Shown in pieces: positions 12,101 through 24,803 of a DNA stretch of 64,000 nucleotides. The translations under genes were made by a program, and so were the position numbers. Origin of the DNA: Halichondria panicea (taxonomy: Eukaryota; Porifera; Demospongiae; Suberitida; Halichondriidae); NCBI RefSeq assembly GCF_963675165.1, contig NC_087380.1, positions 3,897,803-3,961,802 of the forward strand, written 5' to 3'. The notes below the pieces were generated by a model, which saw only the letters and a list, made by a program, of their open reading frames with translations, was not told the origin of the DNA and did no database searches. Every line of letters begins with the position of its first letter. The first letter of the stretch is position 1.

Positions 12101-13445
12101 AAATGTGATGGTGACAGTTGCCTTGGTAACACCTGCTTGCCCAGATTTGTACACCAGTTCCTGAAGACTACCAGCACGTACCTGAGGTGAGAAATACGAA
12201 TACCGTATAGCGGGTATATTTCGAGGGTATAAATGTTCGCGGTTTTCGCGGATTGAGCCTGTACCGCGAAAATTTATACCCACGAAAATTTATAAAATCT
12301 GGGCGTGTTCAGTATTATTGACCACACCTATCGATAAAAAGGGGGGAAAAAGGCTGAAAGAAGCTAGGCCTGGATTCGAGGCTAACGGTGTGGAGGTACA
12401 GCTGCATGTTGATGTGCGCATGCGCCAAAAGGCTGGAACTCAGACCACGAAAATAAAATCCGCGAAATCCTTTGTAGAGGTCCATCCGCGAAAATTTATA
12501 CCCTCGAAATATACCCGCTATACGGTACACAAACATTAGTTACATAATGAGGAGAAAAGGTTGGCAGGGTTCCATACAAGGTGGGTGCCCTGGGATCGCC
12601 CCCCTCCCTATAAATTAGTGATGTTGTAAAAAAATGTATGAACTATACCAATCTTTGAAGCACAAAAAAATCCAGATAACCATTCCTCAACAAAATAATG
12701 TCCCAGGAGGGGAGGAAACCCGGATCCCCTCAATTAAACGTTTCCCCCTCCAAAAATCTTATATGAAACTTTGGTTGGACCACTTGTTCGTGGCTTTACC
12801 GCAATGTTTACAAAAATGGGAGGGGCTGGCTGGCTGGATGCTAATCACTGAGACCACAAGACTATTAAGGTAGGGCAAGCACAGCTACTAAAAACATATT
12901 GTCACACTCCTAGCTAACTTAGCTAACTTAGGAACCTTACCCCCATCCAATGTACTATCGACAAGACATGAAACGGTTTTGTATAATTATAGGGGAAATC
13001 CCTAATCATGTAGCAGTGTTATTACACTTTGACGTACCATCTTTCTTCTAATTTATACAGCGACACTTGACAAAATATTTACATGGAATTAATACATTAA
13101 TACATAACAGGAAAACCCCACTCGTGTTGAGGTACGTGACACTTGAGGTGAACATTAATACGATGTACAAGTATGCTGTAAAAATTTACAAAGGAATGAA
13201 CATCGCACAAGTTTACAACGTCATGTACGCCCTAGGATTTCAAGCTAAATATGTATCTAGGATATCCAATAATATACCTGAGATAGATTGGATATGCCTA
13301 AGAGGAAGCAGATGGAGTCCAAAATATTAGATTTCCCACTGCCATTCAGTCCAGTGATTGCATTGAATTGAGGGTCAAATCCACAGATCTCTGTCCTCTG
13401 GGCGTATGACTTGAATCCATCCAGCACAATCTGTTTCAAATACAT
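9155..13445 (-). CDS. SMC2: Condensin subunit SMC2, N-terminal part only (partial gene)
   Basis: SMC2 is the ATPase arm of condensin, which compacts mitotic chromosomes. Six exons join in phase 0 throughout: 13278-13445, 12032-12181, 11556-11717, 11141-11248, 10594-10731 and 9155-9295, giving 289 codons. The start [19 protein letters not shown] and the Walker A sequence GLNGSGKSN (about residues 32-40) are diagnostic. The family segments [29 protein letters not shown] and [16 protein letters not shown] also match SMC2 rather than SMC1/3/4. The last exon enters the first coiled coil and ends at the donor AAG/GTTTGC. Family members are about 1,200 aa. The hinge, second coiled coil, signature motif and Walker B are not found anywhere down to position 1. 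The remainder is therefore beyond the window behind a long intron, or the gene is broken or the assembly is wrong here. Confidence 0.9.
9989..10142. mobile_element. Palindromic MITE in an SMC2 intron
   Basis: The left arm cagtggaagtacgacacgcg and tgcctcgattaggat is inverted on the right as cctaatcgagacacgcgtgt and catacctcctctgg. A fragment of the same family (gaggaagtacgacacgag, then tgccttgattagg) occurs at about 6950-6980. It is non-coding and lies between SMC2 exons 5 and 6. Confidence 0.7.
10919..11023. mobile_element. 100-bp palindrome in an SMC2 intron
   Basis: The arms gttaaccgttgaaccgccca and tgggcggttcaacggttaac are exact inverted copies around a roughly 50-bp spacer, with tag/cta flanks also paired. 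It is a compact fold-back element with no coding potential. Confidence 0.75.
12201..12527. mobile_element. MITE, 'taccgtatagcggg' family, in SMC2 intron 1
   Basis: The termini are taccgtatagcgggtatatt and aatatacccgctatacggta. Subterminal arms (tcgagggtataaatgttcgc and gcgaaaatttataccctcga) are inverted. It begins 20 bp outside the acceptor of SMC2 exon 2, so it supplies sequence very close to the branch-point region. Confidence 0.8.
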
Positions 13446-13714
13446 GCTCTTGATTGATAGGACAGGAAAACTTAGCTGTTAGCTAAATAGCACAAGGTAC
13501 GTAATATTGATGTACAGCACACTTCAAATAGAAAACCTCAGCTGGTAAAGGGCATGCGCATTAAATTTAGTTTACGGATGTGTAGCAGAAGATTACGGAG
13601 ATAAAAAAGGAATTCACACCCTTTGATTTCTTTCACCAAGGAGACGGGCAACCAAGGAAACTCACCAAGACGACAGTAGCCAAGACAACAGCTCGGACAA
13701 AGGAAGACCACCAG
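13446..13714. promoter_or_regulatory. Divergent promoter between SMC2 and RFX, with a candidate RFX 5' UTR exon
   Basis: SMC2 starts at 13445 on the minus strand. On the plus strand, purine-rich non-coding sequence at about 13570-13714 ends in CCAG/GTATAT, a usable donor. The next good acceptor, cctcacag/GAAAGGCATG at 15789, leads straight into the RFX start codon. I infer a bidirectional promoter and a spliced RFX 5' UTR. GTAGCC-aa-GACAAC at 13676-13689 resembles an RFX X-box (GTNRCC, spacer, RGYAAC) with one mismatch, which would fit autoregulation. This rests on sequence inspection alone. Confidence 0.4.
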
Positions 13715-14700
13715 GTATATTAAAAGATGGCTGCCGTGCGTATCTAGTCTGTTCTATACTATAGAGTAGATAAGTTTCTCATAGATTAGGCCAATGAAAG
13801 CCTGTAAAATAATAAATCAAGTTTCCTGTACTTTGCATTTGGTGGCCATTTTAACACACATGTGGTCAGTCAACCATACATCTGTACAAGGGACAGCTGC
13901 TTCTTTGGTAGGTCCCCCCCATATCTAGTAACTCATAGCCATAGCGTACAATGGTTAATAACCACTGTACCCCCACACACGAAAGACACTCAAGTATATT
14001 TCTTCCACCTATTGTAGTGTACTTATCCACTATTGTGTGTTTACGGTAAAATTTCACACGGAGTATATAAACTGCCTAGTTCCCCTATAAATCTGCTTGG
14101 TTCAATACTTGGTTGAGCCTTGTCGATGTCGTAGTGACACTATTGAGTTTGAGGTTGTGTGTGCAATCACAACCGGTCAGAACTACGTAGCTACTCAGCA
14201 ATTTAAGGAATGTGTGATAGAAGAGCCTGTACACTGAATTGCTGGAGTAATTTGTTTGCGTTGTGTCACCCGTGCAATATGTGTGTAGTTCAGGTTCTCT
14301 GGAGTTGGTTGAATAAATCCCATACTTTATTTAATGTACATGTACTGTAAATACATAATCTTGTTAGAATGCAATTAGTAAACCTACTGGTTGTGATTAG
14401 TCGTTTCATTTGACATAGCAAAAAAATGGGGAGGAGGTGAGAATTACGTGTAGACGTGTAGACATGTATGTTCTGCGTTTTAGTGACATTTTTCGACACA
14501 TTATACAACAATGTTATTGTATTACATGTACATGTAGGTTGGGAAAATAGTTTATGACAGATGATCTTTACCATTCACAGTTACTTTGGCTTTTGTAACT
14601 GCAGTGATGTGCCCACACTGGGTCGTGGTGGTTGGTGCTAACTACCTCTAGACCACCACTAGACAAATAGATCAATTTCTATGTCTAAATTACTACAATG

Positions 14701-14895
14701 TACCATATTACTACAATGTTTTGCGAGCATCAAACATTTGCGAACTTTGCGAGGGTTGATCAATTCGCAACAAATTATTAAATATACACGATCCTTGCCA
14801 GAACGCAATAGTTAGATCGCAAAGGGTCAAATTTTCTGATTATTTGGCTCATTTGCAAAGGTTTTTCACCCGCAAAATATTCTAGTAATACGGTA
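14701..14895. mobile_element. TIR element of about 0.2 kb
   Basis: The left end taccatattactacaat pairs with the right end attctagtaatacggta. Inner arms contain ttgcgaactttgcgagg and cgcaaaatatt in inverted relation. A related fragment (ggtttttcatccgcaaaatt) lies near 52800-52890. The element is non-coding and lies between the RFX 5' UTR exon and its first coding exon. Confidence 0.6.
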
Positions 14896-15796
14896 CATAC
14901 AAATTATAGGCAAATTAATTTTGTGTGTTAGAGATTGCTGATAGAAAAATAGCAACCGCTTTTGCTGGGAACAGCACTGTAAATACACTGTACAGCATAC
15001 ACTGTACAGCAGCATTATTTTCGTGGTGGATAGAATACCATCTCTCCCAGTACGTACTTTTCGACACCATTCACATTGTCAAGCTTGGACCATTCAGTGT
15101 ACTCCTTCCAAGCCAAATATAACGATAACAGGGCAAAAGCTTCTCCTTGACACGCCCACCACATTCTAGAAGTTTATTCATGTCTATTGTATGTACTGTA
15201 CCTTCCATACACATACATAATTATATAGTAACATATTGAAGTATGTGACTGTTGCTGATCATTAATTTTGTATTCAGAGTACTAGCAGCCAAGGTTATTG
15301 ATATGATCGATCAGATTTAAGGGAATGTTTCCATGGTGGGCCATGGTACAAGCTTATGTTAGCCCCTTGTAACTATGGGGTCCTTGTGGTTTCAATACTT
15401 GTGAGAAATTCTCTTGGCAGCTCCCATACACAACATACCCACTTACTCTTTCAGATATTCCAATTACTCTGTGTGCAGTTTTGTTCAATCCACCCCTGTG
15501 GCCTATTCACAAAGTCTTCTCTGTGGCTCAATTACCCACACAATGAATGAGCTTGTGGGGGCACACTACAGCTTTGAATGAAGCAATGGGTACCATCTCA
15601 CTCTTTGATCAAAATTCCATCTGTTTTGAAAATGGGGACAAACGTTTTGACTGCATGATCTACTCATGATTAACTTACGCTACGATAGTTTAGTCCAGGG
15701 AGTGTGTAGCTGGAGTGCATGTTTTGGGGAGTGTAGATTGCTCCATTGTCTTGCAGGACTAAAATTAATATTGTTTTTTTTCCTCACAGGAAAGGC

Positions 15797-18700
15797 ATGA
15801 GTGAGATCAGCTCAACCACCGTGACTCAGCTAGAGGATCCTTCAAGATCTATGCAAGTACAGATGCTACCTCCACAGTCAGCCAGAGGCACCGACATTGG
15901 TGGCACAGTGGTGCACACCGTCACCCCAGCCATGCAAACCTCAGTAACCAATCCATCCAGCCTTCTAACCTCTGTAGCAAGACAAACCATCACCCCTGAA
16001 GTGTCTGCCCAGATCACACAACTTACAGGCTTGAGGCTCCCTGCTGATCAACAACAGAAACTGCTTCTGGCCGCTCAACTTCAGCAACTGACCAAGTCTA
16101 GTGGCTCGCTTCCTGCAAACACTTCGTTTGTAATTCAGTCGGCTTTCCCAGCTGGCAGTATCGCTGTGGTGTCCAGCGCTCATGATACATCCAAAGTGTA
16201 AGTAAAAAAGATGGACATGTGTAGGGAGGTAAATTACTGAAGGCAAATGCAAGGAAATAATACTGTACATCTGTGCTCAAGTTTATGTTTTCTCAGCTGT
16301 TACAAATGTCTCATATCAATTGCCCTTGGTGGCTAGTGATAAGTGTAGTGTGTGGTATCATGATCAATGATAAGTGGATGTGTAAATTAGCATAGTCTAA
16401 GAACTGGTGATTTATAATGTCTTTTCTGCCTGCTGTGTGGTTTTGCTGTTTAAGTTTACATTTCAGGCCCCTGTTATTCTCACCTAGTCTCGCAAGTGCG
16501 ATGTTTTCTTGGAGGAAACGTCTCACTATTGCACTTTGCCGGCAGATTTGACTATGTGTATAGTGGGTATTTTGCCAGTTACCATAAAATGAACGTGAAA
16601 AGAAGGATAATAATTATTAACTTTAAGAAGGCTAATTAATATTTAATGTTGCACCATACCTGGCTGCGAAGGAACTCGGTTGCAAAGAGCTGAGACCCAA
16701 GCAAGAGTCTACGTGTGATATTGGTTAATTAACGAGTATCTTGCAGGTTACTACATTCCTCAGTGCAACAGATTCCTCAGTGCAACAGAATCAGTGCAAT
16801 AGTGACCAGACATTCCCTCCCCCCCAAACGTCTGCTCGCGAGACTACTTCTCAACAGCCTGGAAGTAGAGGCTAACTGCAACTCCCACTATTATAATTAT
16901 CTTATTCAAGCACCCCCCCCCCCCATATAATTCTCATAAACACTTCAATTAGCGCTATTATCAGCTAGCAACAATTGCACAGTATATCAAACCACATTTT
17001 ACAAAACTGTAACCAAGACAGGTTGTTGTGCATACGATCTTGCAAGACACCCACTCACTTTTGCAAGGGAACTTCCTGTTGGAAGCAATACTGAATTCCA
17101 CAGTTATCAAATTAGTATCCATGGAGATTAATATAAAACGAATAGCTGTGGTAGAATATATAAAGGTGTAGAGGAGAGAGTGATTGAAAGAGCTAGTCAA
17201 GACTGCAATACTACTTAGTCAGGAGCAGTCGCTTTGCAGCGTTAATAGATCTATATCAAGTTGCCTGAGCAAGACCATTCAAGTCTGCAAATTTTTCTCT
17301 ACAGTTTGTTCATCACCTGGCTTGATGCTTAGCGTAATGCAGTCACACGGGCAAGGTATGCCTTACGAAGCTCCTCCACCTGCCTGCGTATACTCAACTA
17401 GTCCCTACCAGCACTACCCTCCTCACTGCACAACTCAAGTACATCTTCAGCAGAGCCCCAATCATCTTGGATCACTACCGCTGCAGCCCATGAGAATAAA
17501 GGCCGAGCCTCACGGTCTGCAGGATATGGCCTACTCGTGTCTAGGGTGAATAACCTAGCTAGAGCTAGAGCTAGATTGCGCTGTATCGGATTGTACTAGT
17601 TGTAGCTTTGAGCTGGAAATGCTGAGTCGGCATGTAGCTGGTGAGCCTGGACAAAAGTTTCCATGGTTGCGGGAATGTAGCTACCAAGGGGACATTCCTA
17701 TAGCAGGAGCTAGCTAGGATGTGCAGGAAACTTAGTGTGAATCTGAAAATTGTGTGTATGTGACTGGTTTAATAGTGTGTAGATACAAATACAAATACAA
17801 GAAGACATTGAATTTACAATCTCTAGTTTCAGCTTAGAATCTACGCTGGTAGCGCTAATGCTGCAAATGATTATCTGCCACCACTTTAATTATTATGGTA
17901 TGTTTTCAATCGTAATTATTTCGTTATTTTCCTTGTTTATAGGTCGAGCCAGTTTGTGTCCCCTTATGTTGACACAACGGCTGGTATCCCCCAGTCGACC
18001 ATGATCAGTCTACAGCAGCAGCAAGGGCTTCAGTCTGGTTCCTACTATGAGGCGTCTCTTCAACAGATGGGAATGCATGGTGACCCTTCAATGCAGCACA
18101 CCACAAGGGCACATCCTCAGACGGTGAGTGTCTGCTCATTCAGGTTAATTGATACCATCTGTACTTGGCTTGGGGTGCAGTAGTGGTACCTGACATTGGG
18201 AACTTCAACGTGTGTACTCTACCCTACTTGTTACAGTATTTAATTAAACAATTTCCCTGGGCATAAGCTTCTTCTTGAGGTTGTGACTGAGACTGTTGTA
18301 TTGTAATCCTATTACCTGCATTAATAGGATGAGACCGGCTGTGGAAGATACAGCTTGGTAGTGTGTTAGTATACTTACTCCGTCTGTGGAGGATGCAGCG
18401 TGGTAGTAGGTTAGTATACTTACTCCGTATTGCAGTAACCTTTGGTATTTTCCCTTTGGATAAGTTACACACTCGGCATTCTATCTACCCTTTTCTAGCA
18501 TTCTCCCCTTAGGACTTTAGAGTAGTGTTCTTGAATAAATTACGTGTACTCGGCATTCTATCAACCCTTTTAGCATTCTCCCCTTAGGACTTTAGAGTAG
18601 TGTGGTTGCATGCTCTAGGATAAATTAGGGACGGCTGCTCAGACATTATCTTTCTAGTACTTTCCCTCAGGACTGTGGAGTAGTGTGGTTGCATGCTCTT

Positions 18701-21700
18701 GGATAAATTACGTGCACTCAGCATTCTATCAACACTTAGTATTCTCCCCTTAGGACTGTAGAAGTGTTGTTGCATGTTCTTGGATAAATTACTCGGCATT
18801 CTATCAACCCTTCTAGCTAAGTTCAATTGTCCTCCCTAAGAGGCAATCAATTGTTTCTATTGTATTTAGTGTTAGGGAGTGTTAGCGGAGATCCTGCTAT
18901 CCCATTCTTATGAAAATGATGTGGTTAATATCCTCTATATAGTGTACACAAGCCTAGATGCAAAGCTGGTGATGTATAACTATCAAGCTGTATACTTACT
19001 TTTACGTACATACACGTAGGTCGTACGCAATTGAATGTACTGATTGTTAGAATATAATTGTGAAAAGTCTTAGCTAATTCCTGCCACCATGCTCTCACTT
19101 TTGTGACCTGTAATTAGGCTAATTATTGGCAACATGCAATCAATTGTCACGTAATTGCAGACTGAAAACAGTGTCATTCCATGCCCAATAGTGATCACTA
19201 CCCTTACAGAGAAAGGCCATGTTTGTATTATACTAGCTACTCCTCTAATTGATATTTCTTCTGCCCTGAGCACCTGGTAAATTGTATTACACTGGGCTAT
19301 GTACTTTCACTTTAGTCTGAAAATTACCCCATCCCCTCCAAAAATTGTGAAAGTATTGTACATGTATTATTGGTTGCTACTGAGTTTGATTAGTACTCAT
19401 TATTATTGCAGGTCCAATGGTTGCTTGAGAACTATGAAACTGCTGAGGGAGTTAGTCTGCCCAGGAGCACTCTTTACAACCATTACCTGAGGCATTGTGC
19501 TGCGACTAAGATTGACGCTGTCAATGCAGCAAGTTTTGGGAAGCTTATACGGTCCGTTTTTATCGGACTGAAAACAAGAAGGCTTGGTACCAGGTATGCC
19601 TAATTTACGTAGCTCTTATATACTTCATTTTATCTTTTTCTGTTCTCAATTACTTTGTTGTATAACTTGAATAAGCTGAAGCCATTTCAGTGTATATACC
19701 CATGAAACCCATGAACAATAATTGTGACATAACACCCTTCCAGGTTGGTTGAAAAATTGCATAACACACTGTAATACCTTCTGTGTAGGGGTAACTCTAA
19801 GTACCACTACTATGGCATCAGGATAAAGCCTGACTCACCTCTGAGTACCTTCCCAACCGATGAGGCTGAGATGCCTACAGTTGCAATGAGACAACCTTCT
19901 CAGTCTTCTGCAAGGTGGGCCATCACAGTTTCTTTTATGTTTTAGGTCAATTTTTGCTTAAGTGAATTCTGACTTTGTGACTGCCATCTATAATTATGCT
20001 GAAATTAATTGATTCATTGTCCAGCAATTGTTGTCCAACAGTGTGCCCCCAAATTGAAGCAGTCATCATAATTATTTGTACATGATCCCTCTCACAGAGA
20101 GTATGTGTCCAATGACAGCCCGACTGAAGCAGGAGATGGAAACACTCAGCCACAGGATCTCACACCAGCACAACAGCATCAGCAGTATCTGGGGGAGACC
20201 AAGCCAGAGCTGACACCATTCCCTGAGATAGACTGGAATGGATTTTCTGTACCAGGTACTGTCTTGTCCCTTGCATGCACACGTTTCATTTCTAATTCTC
20301 AATGGCTAGTTATGACCTAAGCATTGATGGTGAAATCCTCTTATTCAACCCTTGTAATATTGAGTATTGCAGTTCAGCATTTAGTATCAAAACTAGTTGC
20401 ATGATGTTGTTTCGTAGCGTCTTTCATCGGAACGTTGCGGTTCATAGTTTGATCATCATACATACACTGTAACTATTGTGGTAATTTTATGCTGTACTAG
20501 TGTTTAGCCTACATCTGCTAATGCGGTAACTGCTACTAATACAAGGACAATTGTGTGGTTCTTCTAATGATAGCGCTGCCATGGTACTAGTCACCCCTTT
20601 ATGAGACTATTGTGGTAACTTTCATGTATTAGCAGCGGTCCAATGACATGACCTCACCACTTAAATAAATGGTCTCAAATTTTGCGTAGCCATGTAGGCA
20701 AAGGACCACAACAAAGTTACGAGCTATATTCAAAGGGCTGTCCAAATTCCATGGTTGATTTCTAGGCGATATCCTTTTAACAGTTTGTGCAGTAAATTAG
20801 TAAAGTAATATTTGTGGGTTGGTGAAGAGAAATTCTTGGAACTACAAATGTGCTTTCCAGGAACTTCTGCCCTCACAGTATAATTTGGCCAAGTTTCCAT
20901 GGCAACCAAGGTTGTCCTTTGTTTGCCCTGAGATATTGGCCCACACTTAGAGTGATTCCAGAATCTAGATATTATTTTTTAGTGCACTCTTTATGTGGGT
21001 ATAAGATCATTCCCATGGAACTTCCTGTTGTGCTTCAAAGGAAACTTCAAAGTCACAAAGTTAACTACATTAATTGTATTGCAGTGTATAAAGTATTGAA
21101 CAGTTCTTATCAAGTCTATGACCATATGTAATTTTCCTTCAATTAGGCTCTATTACACAAGATGACATCAGCGAATTCACTGCCATCTACAGAGAACATT
21201 GTGAGGTAAGAAGAACAAGTTTACTAAATTCCTGGTAGTTACAACACTTCCAGAATTAATTATGTTTCCTGTTGTTGGGCTCCCTTCCAGAATTAATTAT
21301 AATTATGTTTCCTGTTGTTGCAGGCTATCTTGGACGTTGTGATCAACCTCCAGTTCCAAATGGTGGAGAATCTGTGGCACCACTTTTGGGCCGACAGCAA
21401 GTCTTCATCTCCACCGTGAGCATTGTAACATTCATGTACACTACAATGTATATAATAATGTATGTACACAGCTTATTATGTGTGAGTGTTAGTGTACAAG
21501 CTGGCTTTATGTTATGTCTCAATGAACTGTACACAAACAAAAAGTTCTGCTTCCATGCATGCAGTGCGGATCTCTCTTTTGACGAGGACAATGACCATCA
21601 GCTCCCCAAGCAAAAGTTGGTCCTGTTAGCCAGCTGCCAGCCTGTGGTGGCCTATCTTAAACACTGTGACCACACTCTCTACCAGTGCATTGTGGATTAT

Positions 21701-24700
21701 CTCATCCCAGAGGTCCTGCACCCAATACCGGGGACACTCACTCAGGCAATTCGAAACTTTGCCAAGAGTTTGGAAACTTCTCTCTCAGGCAGTCTGCATG
21801 GATATCCATCAAAATTTGTCAAGGCCAAGGTACATGGTGTCTCTTATCATGTTGCCTATCACTTACACAATGTTCTGAGGGTCATTGGTCAAGGCTATAA
21901 GAATTTGTAGGGCATGTAAACTACACATGTGGTATGTCCTGTTTTCATAGCATTCCCTTACTCTCTTTGTGCATAATTGATTAGCTCTGTCTGTAAGCTG
22001 CATGCTCCTTTGGCCTCTACTCTGCCACACTTCTTAGTTTACATTCCAGGGGGTAGCTCTTGGTTGCTAGGAAGGTAGGAAGGAAGGAAGGAAGTCTTAA
22101 CAGCTGATTCACAATTAGTATAATATGTAGGCTGTGGCTTCTGTTGTCATTTGCTATTATGTGGGCAGCTGTCTGGGTTTTTGGGTTGGTGTACTGAGTA
22201 TACATACATTCTCAGCTCATTCTTGTATTGAAAGCTCTTGTATATGTCATTCTATGGTGCTTTGTATGTGTGAAAAATAATTCTTGTGAGAACTCTTTAT
22301 GTGAAATTTTATGGTTAGGCCTTTTCTGCTGGGTAAAACTAGGATAGCACCACTCCTGTAGCTTTTTGGCTATGTATCGATAAACCCTTCAATTGGTCTA
22401 GAGCTGTTTTTCATTCCTTAGACACACTGTGAAGCCAGAATGGATGCATCGTTGGTATAACACTTGGCACTGTTTGCAAAGCCATAAAAACAATGTCAAC
22501 AACTCCATTTAATATAGAGTGTATAAATAGGTCACCATGTTTCACTGTGCTTCACAGCCAATGTTAGTCTACTATGGGCTCTATTGTGTAACTTGATTAG
22601 CCTGTGCTGGTTGTACATGTAGCTCTAGGATACCAGAGTTATGGTGAAAACATTTGCTCTGAAGGGAATGTAATCATTATAATATGCTAAAATTCAGTTT
22701 GGTATCATATTACATGTGGTTACCACGGAAGTTAAACTAAGGATTTTTTCCCACACCTACATTGTACCAAGATTAGAGCATAGAAATATGTGACTAACTG
22801 TTGTTTTATTCTGACCACAGATTTGCTCAGTGGTTGCGTTCTCTCAAACTCTTCGCCGCTACACATCTCTGAACCACCTCGCTCAAGCAGCCAGGGCAGT
22901 CCTCCAAAACCCTTCCCAAATTAGTCAGATGCTCGCAGACCTCAACAGGGTTGACTTCGTTAATATTCAGGTAAGTATAATTATGGGAAAATCAACAATG
23001 CACCTATTCTTTGGCTGTAATTCTAATAAAGTAATTTGTCGTATCATGTAAACATGTTATTGTTTAGGTTGCTACAATCACTCCAATAGCCCACAGAACA
23101 TTTTCGGTTGTATTTGAACACTGCCTTTTAAATCTGAAATCTCACATGTACATAATGCAATTTACTTGTTGCAGGAACAAGCTTCGTGGGTGTGTGAGTG
23201 TAAAGAATCTCTAGTGGTACAGTTGGAGCAGGACTTTAAAACGACTCTGCAGCAACAACAGTCTTTAGAGCAGTGGGCTGTTTGGCTGGAGGACGTTGTC
23301 AATACTGTACTAGAGCCGTACAGTGGGAGACAGGAATTCGACAAAGCTGCCAGAGAGTTTCTACTCAAATGGTCATTCTATAGGTGAGTTGGAGGTGGTC
23401 GCAGACATACTGTTTTTGTGCAGGCTCAAAGCTGTAGGTCTTTTGTTGACACAATAATTTTCAATGCTTTGTTTAGTCTGCTCGCCCACCTAAGCAGCTT
23501 GTACTAACGCCTACAATATCGCTTGTGTTCATATAAGTAACTGCTATGGTATATATGACAAGTTTCATATTTGTAGCAATGTGTCAATCAATCAAATTCT
23601 CATCTGTTTATAGCTCCATGGTGATCCGTGATCTGACGCTTCGCAGTGCTGCTAGTTTTGGCTCTTTCCATCTAATTCGTCTGCTCTATGATGAATACAT
23701 GTTCTTCCTTATTGAGCACAAAGTAGCTAAGGCTACTGGAAGGACACCGATTGCTGTTATGTCAGAGGTGAGTTTCTGCAACTCTAGTTCATGTAGCTAG
23801 GTGGTAAGAGCAGTTGTCTTTAATTTGCATGGTCCCATGTTCAAATTTCTTCTGTATCACTTTTCCCCCCTACGATTGTGTACAGTACATGTACAAACAA
23901 CGTAGTAATGTGGTAAAGCTGTAATCAAGTTGTTGTGTAAGGTTTCAGTATTATGGTTTCAGTATTAAGATACCAGTTGTGAGGGTGATTGATATGAGGT
24001 AACAAGGTGTGCCTTACCACATAATACCAATATGTGGGTTCCATTTACTTTATCAACATTGCTTTTTGGTATACTCGGCTAAGTAACTCCTTACAAGGTA
24101 GAGAAGAGATTGCATGGGTTAGTCAATGGAAGCTTTAGCTTCTACTACCTGACTCTTAGCAACATTGAAAATAGCAGTCTTGTTTAGACTGGCATACTAA
24201 TGATGTGTTGTTGCTAAGGTGAGATGAGCTAGTTGAGTGGGTGGGATTGGTCTAGCACAAGGGCCTATTCCGGAGTGCTGATATTTGGTATGTCAGCTTT
24301 GGTGCTGTTTCTGTGGGTAGACTGTTTCTGTGGGTAGATTATTTCTTGATTGCAGACATAATTATCTCTTAATTAAATCCAATGCGAGCGTTGAGCTTCC
24401 GTTAATGTGTTGACATTTTCCCACACAGTTTTCAGGCCATTCTAAGAGGGTCTTGGCAGCCAGTGAGAGTGTGATGTCTTCAGACATTCATCAAGATGCA
24501 GGTACTTTGAGAACTGGTCACTATAAGCTGATTGTGTATACATGTATTCAGTGTATAGGCATTGTAGTTATTGGCAGTGCACGAACACAGACCACTAAAG
24601 CTCACACAACATTGGTGTACATGACCTGTAGTTAATGGTTGAGTGATAGTTAGGGGCTTGATTCCTAAACAAGTATCACTTTGTGGTAACTGTTAAGGGT

Positions 24701-24803
24701 ATCACCTTTGTAATTATACAAAATCCACGCTCATAATTGTTCTATGTGCTGTACAGACGATGAAGACTCTCCTCCATCCAACAAGAGGCAGAAGTTACAG
24801 TGA
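15797..24803 (+). CDS. RFX: RFX-family winged-helix transcription factor (RFX1/2/3 type)
   Basis: RFX proteins bind X-box promoters and drive ciliary genes. Exons: 15797-16197, 17943-18123, 19412-19593, 19789-19914, 20098-20255, 21147-21205, 21324-21415, 21565-21829, 22821-22970, 23175-23383, 23614-23767, 24429-24501 and 24757-24803. They join in matching phases to 698 codons plus stop. Residues 1-194 are a Gln/Ser/Thr-rich activation region. The DNA-binding domain starts near residue 195 ([20 protein letters not shown]) and runs through [20 protein letters not shown] and [15 protein letters not shown]. The extended dimerisation region follows, with [55 protein letters not shown] and [20 protein letters not shown]. 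The C-terminus ends in a basic KRQK. This domain set matches animal RFX1-3, not RFX5/7. The start is the first ATG after acceptor cctcacag. An alternative first exon is described separately. Confidence 0.95.
17158..17545 (+). promoter_or_regulatory. Probable internal RFX promoter and alternative first coding exon
   Basis: A TATA-like atataaag lies at about 17158. An open frame downstream has its first ATG at 17325 ([20 protein letters not shown]) and ends at donor CTAGG/GTGAAT after 17545. The exon leaves phase 2, which fits RFX exon 2 at 17943 exactly. It does not fit downstream of RFX exon 1, because a splice from 16197 into the available acceptor tttctctacag at 17304 would shift frame. It therefore behaves as a mutually exclusive first exon. 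It would replace 134 N-terminal residues with 74 Pro/Tyr/Gln-rich residues containing MRIKAEP, a match to the SUMO consensus (hydrophobic-K-x-E). Expression evidence is lacking. Confidence 0.5.
23795..23870 (+). ncRNA. tRNA-like sequence, candidate tRNA-derived SINE head
   Basis: The segment tagctaggtggtaagagca resembles a Pol III A box, and tgttcaaattt, about 35 bases on, resembles a B box (GTTCAAATC). No complete acceptor stem or clean anticodon arm can be folded by eye, so I do not call a functional tRNA. It lies in the intron after the 23614-23767 RFX exon. Confidence 0.25.

Noticed and set aside
20850-21131. 93-codon plus-strand frame inside the RFX gene
   Set aside because: It sits wholly in an intron between two exons whose phases match each other, and has no domain.
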